A stretch of DNA of 6,184 nucleotides from Veillonellaceae bacterium (GTDB lineage: Bacteria > Bacillota_C > Negativicutes > UBA1444): positions 1-6,184 of the forward strand of contig JAAZNU010000121.1 of the NCBI GenBank assembly GCA_012798135.1, given 5' to 3'. Position 1 is the first letter of the stretch. Each line of letters begins with the position of its first letter. The position numbers and the translations under genes are program-made. A model generated the notes under the pieces. That model worked only from the letters and a program-made list of their open reading frames with translations, ran no database searches and was not told where the DNA came from. Below are positions 1 through 5,163 of the stretch, piece by piece.

Positions 1-264
1 ATAGGTGGTACCTTTTCCTGTTTGGTGCTGGTTTATATAATCACCGTATTGATTATATGCTATCCCTATAGCTTCCTGTCTTAGTTCTTTGATTAGCTTT
101 CTCTTCTTTGTTTGTTTATCATTCCCATTGTTACGGTGTCTTTGTACCCGTTCACTTATTGATCTCTTATGGCCTATCAATCGACATTTCTGTTTATCAT
201 ACTTCTGATTAGGATGTTCTGGTTTGAACCATTCCCCACAAATAGGACATTCACGCTCTCTCAG
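1..264 (-). CDS. Zinc-knuckle protein, partial, in frame after a TGA
   Basis: This 88-codon open frame runs from just after the TGA at 265-267 to the window edge without a stop. It has no in-frame ATG or GTG; the first candidates are CTG at 264 and TTG at about 180. It begins LRERECPICGEWFKPEHP. C6-x2-C9, C27 and H32 form a likely C-C-C-H zinc site like those in many phage and plasmid DNA-binding proteins (C-P-x-C-G-x-x-F-x-P ... K-x-C). One position that often holds Cys in this family reads Asp (KYDKQKC). The rest is very basic (KRSISERVQRHRNN, then KQTKKRKLIKELRQ). The knuckle starts five codons after the stop, leaving no room for a conventional start. It is therefore either the distal part of the preceding gene, a CTG-started gene, or a gene broken by a nonsense mutation. 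Confidence 0.5.
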   Translation of the reverse strand, partial: MRERECPICGEWFKPEHPNQKYDKQKCRLIGHKRSISERVQRHRNNGNDKQTKKRKLIKELRQEAIGIAYNQYGDYINQHQTGKGTTY

Positions 265-702
265 TCAGACCCCCCCACTATAATCTTTAAGATACCATGC
301 TCTTTCCCCACCAGTATTGCCAGTTCTACGGTACCATCTGAAAAGTCCGGACTGGGCCATTCTTATTCCTAGCCTAGAAGGTTCAAAACGGAGATTTCTC
401 TTGATCAACTTATGATCATTAGCATAATTAACAATATCTCGTGTGCTAGCTGCTATCTGGACATGTGAAAGATACCAAACTGCGAATGAAATCATGTCTT
501 TTTTAGTGAGAAGAGTTGGTGGTAGTATGTGGTATTTTTCAATATTAAGATGGCAGTTATATCTTCTTTCAAATTTTTGTAAGAAATTAATTATTTGTTT
601 ATCATTATTAACTTCTAATTCCTTTAATTCTTCTTGTAGAACTTTATTATGTGCAGCTTCCATTTTAAGAATGATATCATTCTTAGTTTGCTGTGATATC
701 AT
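265..702 (-). CDS. Hypothetical protein with possible winged-helix C-terminal half
   Basis: This 145-residue protein is not recognised. The first 45 residues are highly charged and helical, possibly a short coiled coil (KVLQEELKELEVNNDKQIINFLQKFERR). From about residue 68 to 138 the pattern suggests a winged-helix fold: a helix (DMISFAVWYLSHV), a possible recognition-helix pair (STRDIVNYAND ... SRLGIRMAQSGLFRWY) and a wing-like GNTGGERAWYLKD. Arg and Trp are plentiful, fitting nucleic-acid binding. It begins in the stop of the methyltransferase (ATGA) and ends at TGA after a run of seven G. The same frame then continues open to base 1 with a zinc knuckle, so this may be only the first part of a longer protein. 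A role as regulator or DNA-binding accessory is a guess. Confidence 0.6.
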   Translation of the reverse strand: MISQQTKNDIILKMEAAHNKVLQEELKELEVNNDKQIINFLQKFERRYNCHLNIEKYHILPPTLLTKKDMISFAVWYLSHVQIAASTRDIVNYANDHKLIKRNLRFEPSRLGIRMAQSGLFRWYRRTGNTGGERAWYLKDYSGGV

Positions 703-1388
703 TTTGTAGTCCCCACATATCTTTCAAGCCACCACATCCACCGTTTACAACCCCTAAACAAATCATTGGGTAATTCCTGTTTAGAAAGAATTACTCTAAC
801 TGTTGTGGGGAAAGCATAGAAAAATTGCACTTTCAAACCCGTTATTTCTTCAATGTAAGGTAGATACTGTTCAATTACCCATTTCCAAGCGGTTTTACCA
901 TAATAATCTGTCTTTAAATGTTGGGTGTTCTTTAGATGTCTTACAACACTCATCATCTCACCATTACTGACCATTAACACTCCTTCGTCTTTTAGTTTAG
1001 GAAGGGTGGCTTCTATTGCCCCATATGGCTGCCCAAAGGGGTCGATATCAATTAAGTCACAACTTTGGTCTGGTACTAATTCTACCTCTTTCTCCCAGGC
1101 ATGGCACGATATAATTTTTAGAGATCTGGAATAAACAGTTAGTATATTTAGGATTTGTGCCATTCTGTATAACTCTGTGGAAACCCCTTTACCTGCATGG
1201 GTTTCTAGGATAACATATGGTTTTAGATGTTTAGCAACCCGGTAATTTAGCACCCTTTTCCAGATTTCGGCTTCATCATAACTTAAAACTTCTCCATTTT
1301 CACCTTCCGTATCTAAATATTTATCTAGGAAAAGCTTTGGAAGTTCATTAAGCCCTAACTCATAAAACTTTTCACGATTAACATTCAT
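699..1388 (-). CDS. SAM-dependent methyltransferase with Trm1-like motif
   Basis: This 229-residue Rossmann-type methyltransferase has a SAM-binding motif I, VILETHAGKG, at about residues 59-68. Motif IV is D-L-I-D-I-D-P-F-G-Q-P at about 111-121, followed by a helix and the strand EGVLMVSNGE. D-x-D-P-(F/Y)-G-x-P is the motif I know from Trm1 tRNA guanine-26 N2-methyltransferases, and resembles those of enzymes acting on exocyclic amines. It is far shorter than Trm1 and has no RNA-binding extension. I place the start at the ATG at 1388: an AGGAAGGA lies 11 bases upstream, and a GTG two codons earlier is possible. An upstream ATG at 1442 lies deep inside queF without a good site. Translational overlap with queF on one side and a 4-base overlap with the next gene point to joint action. 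A substrate of preQ1 base or preQ1-DNA is inference; tRNA or ordinary DNA are alternatives. Confidence 0.75.
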   Translation of the reverse strand: MNVNREKFYELGLNELPKLFLDKYLDTEGENGEVLSYDEAEIWKRVLNYRVAKHLKPYVILETHAGKGVSTELYRMAQILNILTVYSRSLKIISCHAWEKEVELVPDQSCDLIDIDPFGQPYGAIEATLPKLKDEGVLMVSNGEMMSVVRHLKNTQHLKTDYYGKTAWKWVIEQYLPYIEEITGLKVQFFYAFPTTVRVILSKQELPNDLFRGCKRWMWWLERYVGTTK

Positions 1389-1797
1389 TTTCACGCGAAT
1401 CCTTCCTAACAATTGTTTTAATACCTCCACGGATGTTAACATTTAATTCCACAACAATGTACTCAGGATCTATTATTTCTTTTACCTCAGTGTAGATTTT
1501 GCTTAAAAGATGTTCATGGGTAATAGGAAGGTTGCGGTAAGCTATATAATACATTTTAAGTGATTTTAATTCAGGCAACAGGCTGTTTGGAGAGATGGTA
1601 ATAATGATTTTATAGTGGTCTGGTAGTCCTGTCATGGGACATAATGCTGTTAATTCGTCAAATTCATATTTCACCTCTTCCACTACTCCAATATAAGGTA
1701 TTGTGGCTATTTGTGGCATCTGTTTATTATAAGAATCAGTAATTACCTTTAATAATTCTTCATGATTCATCTCTTCAATTTTTTCTTTAAATGTCAT
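1378..1797 (-). CDS. queF: QueF, NADPH-dependent preQ0 (7-cyano-7-deazaguanine) reductase
   Basis: QueF reduces the nitrile of 7-cyano-7-deazaguanine (preQ0) to the aminomethyl base preQ1, using two NADPH. All expected residues are present in this 139-residue protein: C53 in ALCPMTGLPD (the thioimide-forming Cys), D60, the NADPH motif E76-L-K-S-L-K-M-Y83, and H94-E95. R123-G-G lies near the end. Spacing matches Bacillus subtilis QueF (C55, D62, E78, H96, E97) with a constant offset of two. The one departure is Met82 where Leu or Tyr is usual. The intact NADPH motif separates it from archaeal QueF-like amidinotransferases, which as I recall lack it. It is somewhat shorter than the 165-residue B. 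subtilis enzyme. No queC, queD or queE is visible, so preQ0 would come from the host or from genes elsewhere. It lies 62 bases after cas6 and overlaps the methyltransferase by 11 bases. Confidence 0.9.
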   Translation of the reverse strand: MTFKEKIEEMNHEELLKVITDSYNKQMPQIATIPYIGVVEEVKYEFDELTALCPMTGLPDHYKIIITISPNSLLPELKSLKMYYIAYRNLPITHEHLLSKIYTEVKEIIDPEYIVVELNVNIRGGIKTIVRKDSRENEC

Positions 1798-1801
1798 GGT
1801 T

Positions 1802-1806
1802 TCACC
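1802..1806 (-). promoter_or_regulatory. Shine-Dalgarno GGTGA for queF
   Basis: GGTGA lies 4 bases before the ATG at 1797, within the 62-base gap after cas6. The gap is A+T-rich but holds no promoter I can support and no stem-loop. Confidence 0.5.
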
Positions 1807-1859
1807 TTTTTATATCATTAAATCCTGTCTTTTTTCTTTAATCGCTTTTTCATTCTATT

Positions 1860-2576
1860 TCATATCACCATTACCATTCCAAAGCCCATGCTGTTTTTTT
1901 CACCGACTCCACAGTCGTATGCAAATCTTAGAAGTGCATGATCGGCTTCCATCATGAAACTAGTCATGTATGCCCTGTTAAATGTTGTTCCATTCGGTTT
2001 AGGGATTTTTATTCGTTTACGGATTGTTCTATCCACATCGAAATCAATATTTATATTTCCATCAACATCCTTGTTGCCTGTGAATTCTTTATATTTTTTG
2101 AGTAAATTCCTTTTAATGCCTTCATGGAATAGTTTATCGCTTGGAGCTAAATCCCAAATCTTACCATTCTTTTTAGTCCTTACTATGATGGGGGATAACG
2201 TTTTAAAGTACATCTTATCCTTTATGTAAGGTTTTGGAACTAGACTAACCTTATGTATCTTTAAGTGTTGTCCTTGGAATGTTAAATCTGGATGTCGGTT
2301 TAATCCACGTATAAGGTTGTTAATAAGGGTTTCATCTGGTGAGGATATAAAGAAGTGTAAGTGTCCGTCAATTGATTTGAAACCCTCTTTAATCTGTTTT
2401 CTTTTTGGTATTATGAATTGGCTGAAGGTGAAGAACTTAAATCCGTGTTTCATATGCATTTCTGCAGCGTAGTCAAGATCATAGATTTTGTTATAGATTA
2501 TACTTGAAAGGATGTGATTATAATTAAACTGGATAAAAAGACCTGGTTGTCCTTGGAGATCGACACGTATCCTCAT
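1860..2576 (-). CDS. cas6: Cas6 CRISPR RNA endoribonuclease
   Basis: This 238-residue protein is a textbook Cas6, the nuclease that cuts pre-crRNA within the repeat. The N-terminal block FNYNHILSSIIYNKIYD (about 17-33) leads to AAEMHMKHGFKFFTFS (37-52). H41, aligned with the usual L-H-E position, is the likely catalytic His, and Y28 the likely partner; H44 is an alternative. A basic region (IRKRIKIP, about 185-192) and the C-terminal glycine-rich loop DCGVGEKNSMGFGMV (221-235) complete the double-RRM pattern. It resembles generic Cas6 of type I and III systems rather than Csf5, the IV-A processing enzyme as I recall it. Classical IV-B loci lack cas6, so its presence suggests that this complex carries true CRISPR-derived guides, from an array outside the window. 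It starts within the stop of the dpdA-like gene. Confidence 0.92.
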   Translation of the reverse strand: MRIRVDLQGQPGLFIQFNYNHILSSIIYNKIYDLDYAAEMHMKHGFKFFTFSQFIIPKRKQIKEGFKSIDGHLHFFISSPDETLINNLIRGLNRHPDLTFQGQHLKIHKVSLVPKPYIKDKMYFKTLSPIIVRTKKNGKIWDLAPSDKLFHEGIKRNLLKKYKEFTGNKDVDGNINIDFDVDRTIRKRIKIPKPNGTTFNRAYMTSFMMEADHALLRFAYDCGVGEKNSMGFGMVMVI

Positions 2577-3178
2577 AATAGGTGCCTCCAGTATTTGAGT
2601 TCTGCAATTTCAATGTTTCGCTTTATATCCTTAAATTCTTGTATATCCTGTGAAACTAGGTCTATGCTGTCAAAATAATACTCTTTAATAAGGTTATAGG
2701 TACCATCCTGTGCTCCTAAGATGTGGATTTTAAATCCATAGTCTTCCCTTACTTCCTTCCAGAATTTGCTGTATCCTTCTGAATAGTTTTCACCAGTAGG
2801 ATTACTGATTATACTGTACCCTAAACGTTGATATTCCTTTAAATCCCGGTACATGTCCTGTATTTTTGGCCTGAATACTGCTACGGTTTTATCCATGATT
2901 TTAGTGTCTGCAAGTTCTGCATATTCTTTGTGTAACTCCATCGTCCGCTTGGGATCAAACCGTACATCAGGGGCAATAACCAGTTCTGGTTTTAACTTCT
3001 CTGTAACCTCAATCAACTTAGCAGGAGAAACGGTTTTTCCCTGGAAACCTCCATTATCAAGTATCGCTGGCTTCCGGTACCGTTTCATCTTAGCTTCAGG
3101 ATTGCGGAGGATATTAACCACAATCCGATCCGCTTCCTTCATGATTGCATCGGGTCCTTGTGCATAGATCTTAACCAA
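2573..3178 (-). CDS. Short TGT/DpdA-like 7-deazaguanine transglycosylase
   Basis: This 201-residue protein resembles the catalytic barrel of tRNA-guanine transglycosylases and their DNA-acting relatives (DpdA), which swap guanine for a 7-deazaguanine base. The key motif is L-D-N-G-G-F-Q, with D41 through Q46, matching the base-binding D-S-G-G-(F/Y)-Q of TGT. VIAPDVRFD (D71) fits the second recognition Asp. IHILGAQDGTYNLIKEYYFDSIDLV (about 151-175, given here as key residues G155, D170 and D173) aligns by eye with the end of the TGT barrel, placing D173 as candidate nucleophile. It is about half the length of bacterial TGT (about 380 residues). It lacks the C-x-C-x-x-C zinc site and any PUA domain, which favours a viral-style DNA enzyme over a tRNA enzyme. 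The start is TTG. Its stop overlaps the cas6 start by four bases. A tRNA role is not excluded. Confidence 0.7.
   Translation of the reverse strand: MVKIYAQGPDAIMKEADRIVVNILRNPEAKMKRYRKPAILDNGGFQGKTVSPAKLIEVTEKLKPELVIAPDVRFDPKRTMELHKEYAELADTKIMDKTVAVFRPKIQDMYRDLKEYQRLGYSIISNPTGENYSEGYSKFWKEVREDYGFKIHILGAQDGTYNLIKEYYFDSIDLVSQDIQEFKDIKRNIEIAELKYWRHLL
2585..2589 (-). promoter_or_regulatory. Shine-Dalgarno GGAGG for cas6
   Basis: GGAGG with an 8-base spacer to the ATG at 2576 lies within the last codons of the dpdA-like gene. It confirms the ATGA overlap start of cas6 and makes co-translation of the two likely. Confidence 0.6.
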
Positions 3179-3188
3179 AACAGATCAA

Positions 3189-3192
3189 CCCC
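3189..3192 (-). promoter_or_regulatory. Shine-Dalgarno-like GGGG for the dpdA-like gene (TTG start)
   Basis: GGGG begins a stretch, GGGGTTGATC, that matches 8 of 10 bases of the full GGAGGTGATC complement of the 16S rRNA tail. It precedes the TTG at 3178 with 10 bases after the G run. This supports TTG as the start of the transglycosylase-like gene. Confidence 0.4.
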
Positions 3193-3193
3193 T

Positions 3194-3862
3194 TTATATC
3201 GGTACATAACACTCTGTTTCATTCATGTAATGCCAGTATGGAGGGTAATAAGCCGCTGTTATGGATGGAGATGTGGATTCAATTTCAGTTACTGGTATGG
3301 GTCTCAAAACCTGGCTGTCATGAATTATACAATCTTCTGGAGGATTGTCGATAGGTTCAACCGTCCATTTTCGTATTTCTCCTTTGCCATAGTTCCTTTT
3401 CTTACCAACGTTAGAAATATAACCTAACAAGTCTTCTATTTCCTTTTTAATTCCGTGTGCAAGGAATTTAAGGGTATTGGTATGTATGGTATCATGTCTT
3501 ACGTTATAGGCTTTATATGCCCCGGCTCCCATTCTAATCTTTTGTGGAACTCTTAATTCTGACCTTTTACGCCAATAGAAACGTCCTTTAACATAATCTC
3601 CTGGTAGGGCAACACTACAACAGTAATACTGCCTTTGTTGGCCTAAAAGGAGTAATGGGAGGGGTATAAAATACCGGTATTTCTCCTGGAAGTTGCATGG
3701 AATTTTGTATACTACTGCTTTGGATAGTAGGCCGTCAAAGTGTATGTTACCTAGTTCATCTGGGATATATTCGGATTCCATCTCCGCAGTAATTAGCAGA
3801 GATGACATGGGTTTGTCTTTAATGCTTTCAGCGTATTCAAGGAGTTGTGGGAGATATTCCAT
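3194..3862 (-). CDS. csf3: Csf3, type IV Cas5 protein
   Basis: This 222-residue protein fits Csf3, the Cas5 homologue that caps the crRNA 5' handle in type IV complexes. The clearest signature is G-A-G-A-Y-K-A-Y at about residues 112-119, followed by a helix and then NVGKKRNYGKGEIRKWTVEP at about 151-170. That is the glycine-rich loop and final strand I associate with Csf3 (G-x-Y-K-A-Y ... G-K-K-R-x-x-G-x-G-x-x-x-W). Near the N-terminus, HFDGLLSKAV (41-50) is also characteristic. The C-terminal tail after about residue 180 carries a Tyr/Pro/Trp-rich patch (YYPPYWHY). It starts 6 bases after the csf2 stop, and a TGT/DpdA-like gene follows after 15 bases. No catalytic residues are expected, because RNA processing can be assigned to the separate cas6. 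This is the strongest evidence that the locus is type IV. Confidence 0.87.
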   Translation of the reverse strand: MEYLPQLLEYAESIKDKPMSSLLITAEMESEYIPDELGNIHFDGLLSKAVVYKIPCNFQEKYRYFIPLPLLLLGQQRQYYCCSVALPGDYVKGRFYWRKRSELRVPQKIRMGAGAYKAYNVRHDTIHTNTLKFLAHGIKKEIEDLLGYISNVGKKRNYGKGEIRKWTVEPIDNPPEDCIIHDSQVLRPIPVTEIESTSPSITAAYYPPYWHYMNETECYVPI

Positions 3863-3868
3863 TAAAAT

Positions 3869-4735
3869 TTACCCCCAACGCCTGTTCAAATCATCCAAGT
3901 AACTCAGTGCCTTATCCTTAGTTTCATGTAGATATTTTTCGTACTCATCAGCTAACTGGTCATTCACTTTTAAATCCAGAAAATGGAGTTCTCCACATCC
4001 TATACGGTTATTCCCTCCCACTATGGGGTCTTGGAGGAATAGTCTTAGTGCAGACCAGAAAGCCCCTTTGTCTAGGTTGGTTGCATCTGGACGGAACTTA
4101 AATTTATACCTCATCAGTGTACCTGCTTTTAATAATTCCTGTCCATACCTCATCTGCTGTTTTTGTATATCATCTCCTTCTCCCAATCCTTTTTCACCTT
4201 CAACGAGGCTATCGTCAACGGTGGTGTTACTACGTTCGGTTATAACACTGTTCACGTTGAGGTTACTTTCCACACCAGTCATGAACTGTGTTTGGCAGGC
4301 GTAGGGGATTAAGTCAGATACAGATAGTCTACCTTCAATGAAGTGCTGATCTACTACAACACCGAACATGCTAAGGTATGGTATTATTTTACGGACATGT
4401 TGTTCGTATTTATAGTCTATAACATCACCCTGCACTCCTTTCTCTTTCGCCATCTTTGCTTTTACCTGTTTCCCTGCACTGCTAAGAACATACTGGACAT
4501 ATGCACCGTAATTCTCTCTCTTTCTACCGATGACATCGAGGAAGATATCTCTTGCTTTCCTACGCAGTATTCCCCGTATGCTGTTAGCGTTTATGCATGG
4601 TACACGGACGTTTTTTCCTTTATAGGTTATGTTTTTGCGGTTAAATTTCTGTTCCGTCCCCACAGATTCTCCCATGTGGCTGACTTCTGACACTGCCACC
4701 ACACGGCCCTCAAATATTTCTACACTGGTTTGCAT
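3869..4735 (-). CDS. csf2: Csf2, type IV Cas7 backbone protein
   Basis: This 288-residue RAMP protein is the likely Cas7 of the complex, polymerising along the crRNA spacer. The N-terminal segment has the Csf2-type run SEVSHMGESVGTEQKFNRK (about residues 16-34). It is followed by V-P-C-I-N-A-N-S-I-R-G-I-L-R-R at about residues 45-59, the equivalent of the S-x-R-G-x-L-R motif shared by Cas7 proteins. A polar, probably flexible stretch rich in Asn, Ser, Glu and Gly (about residues 154-195) would correspond to the thumb loop. A glycine-rich motif (GGNNRIGCGEL, about 240-250) lies near the C-terminus, typical of RAMPs. I see no Asp where type III Csm3 carries its RNA-cleaving residue, so backbone cleavage of RNA is not expected. 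The start overlaps the previous gene by 16 bases, and csf3 follows after 6 bases. Confidence 0.85.
   Translation of the reverse strand: MQTSVEIFEGRVVAVSEVSHMGESVGTEQKFNRKNITYKGKNVRVPCINANSIRGILRRKARDIFLDVIGRKRENYGAYVQYVLSSAGKQVKAKMAKEKGVQGDVIDYKYEQHVRKIIPYLSMFGVVVDQHFIEGRLSVSDLIPYACQTQFMTGVESNLNVNSVITERSNTTVDDSLVEGEKGLGEGDDIQKQQMRYGQELLKAGTLMRYKFKFRPDATNLDKGAFWSALRLFLQDPIVGGNNRIGCGELHFLDLKVNDQLADEYEKYLHETKDKALSYLDDLNRRWG
3871..3876 (-). promoter_or_regulatory. Variant Shine-Dalgarno GGGGGT for csf3
   Basis: GGGGGT spans the last codons and stop of csf2 and sits 8 bases before the csf3 ATG at 3862. It is the same A-to-G variant of GGAGGT that precedes csf1. Confidence 0.45.
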
Positions 4736-5139
4736 TGTTTTTCATCCTCCACAGAATCCTTTTTAGCCCTGAACTTAATTACAAGGGTCCTGTAATTTTC
4801 AACAATGTATTCTAAGAAATCGTTTTGTAGTTTACGTTTAACTAATTCTTCTTCTATGCTGGATATTAGTCTGTTCTGGATTTTGGGGAGTGATTCAACC
4901 CCTAACGCTTCTGTTAGGTTTGTTATGAACTCACTATAGGTATTGGTGTATGCTGCGTTTTTCAGTTTATTTCCGTATTCTTTGTAGATGTTTTGCAATC
5001 TCCGTGGTTGCATTCCCTCAAAATTTATTCCACTCCATACTGCTTCGACTGTATGGGCTGCTGCCTCCTCCAGGAGTGGTTCATCCTGTTTGAATTCACA
5101 GGATTCATTTAACAATTTTTCAATATCTATTTCGGACAT
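4720..5139 (-). CDS. Cas11-like helical small subunit, Csm2-like pattern
   Basis: This 139-residue, nearly all-helical protein lies between csf1 and csf2, the slot occupied by the small subunit Cas11 in subtype IV-B. From about residue 45 it reads RRLQNIYKEYGNKLKN, a helical pair follows, and it ends with FLEYIVENYRTLVIKF at about residues 108-123. This resembles the layout of type III Csm2, where an early R-x-(I/L)-Y-x-E helix and a late F-L-E-x-(I/V)-x-x-Y helix frame the fold. The resemblance is by eye only. The N-terminus is acidic and the end is basic then acidic. By family, several copies would line the belly of the complex and contact target nucleic acid. Its last 16 bases overlap the csf2 start, implying coupled translation. 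It could instead be an unrelated helical protein; position is the strongest argument. Confidence 0.55.
   Translation of the reverse strand: MSEIDIEKLLNESCEFKQDEPLLEEAAAHTVEAVWSGINFEGMQPRRLQNIYKEYGNKLKNAAYTNTYSEFITNLTEALGVESLPKIQNRLISSIEEELVKRKLQNDFLEYIVENYRTLVIKFRAKKDSVEDEKQCKPV
4746..4750 (-). promoter_or_regulatory. Shine-Dalgarno GGAGG for csf2
   Basis: GGAGG lies 10 bases before the ATG at 4735, inside the end of the cas11-like gene. It supports the overlapping start of csf2 over any later in-frame start. Confidence 0.5.
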
Positions 5140-5146
5140 TTCTTTT

Positions 5147-5153
5147 TCACCTC
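5147..5153 (-). promoter_or_regulatory. Shine-Dalgarno GAGGTGA for the cas11-like gene
   Basis: GAGGTGA with a 7-base spacer precedes the ATG at 5139 and fixes that start. It lies in the short 24-base gap after the csf1 stop, the only spacer between the effector genes longer than about 10 bases. Confidence 0.6.
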
Positions 5154-5163
5154 ATCTTTTTCT

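Noticed and set aside
265..280. Ribosomal slippage on the run of seven G to reach the zinc-knuckle frame
   Set aside because: The knuckle is already in the same frame as the upstream gene. Shifting one base either way meets a stop (TGA) within a few codons, so slippage would not produce the longer protein.
1389..1442. Upstream ATG at 1442 as the methyltransferase start
   Set aside because: It would overlap queF by 65 bases and has no ribosome site. The extra 18 residues are just queF sequence in another frame, and the ATG at 1388 (or GTG at 1394) has AGGAAGGA upstream.
1818..1853. Eleven-codon basic peptide (MKKRLKKKDRI) in the gap between cas6 and queF
   Set aside because: There is no ribosome-binding site, and the composition is expected by chance in A-rich spacer DNA.
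1798..1859. Internal promoter or terminator in the longest gap
   Set aside because: The 62 bases are A+T-rich and include TATAAAAA, but that element runs into the queF ribosome site, leaving no room for a leader. There is no stem-loop with a T run.
2853..3167. Plus-strand open frame of 104 codons
   Set aside because: It is antisense to the dpdA-like gene, which has clear family motifs. The Ser-rich composition is typical of a shadow frame.
2573..3178. Ordinary tRNA-guanine transglycosylase
   Set aside because: It is half the usual length, without the zinc Cys cluster or a PUA domain, and sits in a Cas operon. A tRNA enzyme is possible but less likely than a DpdA-like one.
4343..4690. Plus-strand open frame of 115 codons
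   Set aside because: It lies wholly inside csf2 on the opposite strand, has Phe/Tyr/Cys-rich composition typical of an antisense shadow, and matches no family.
3869..4735. Type III Cas7 (Csm3/Cmr4) with RNA-cleaving Asp
   Set aside because: No Asp is seen at the expected early loop, no cas10 with GGDD is present, and the neighbouring csf3 and csf1 motifs fit type IV.
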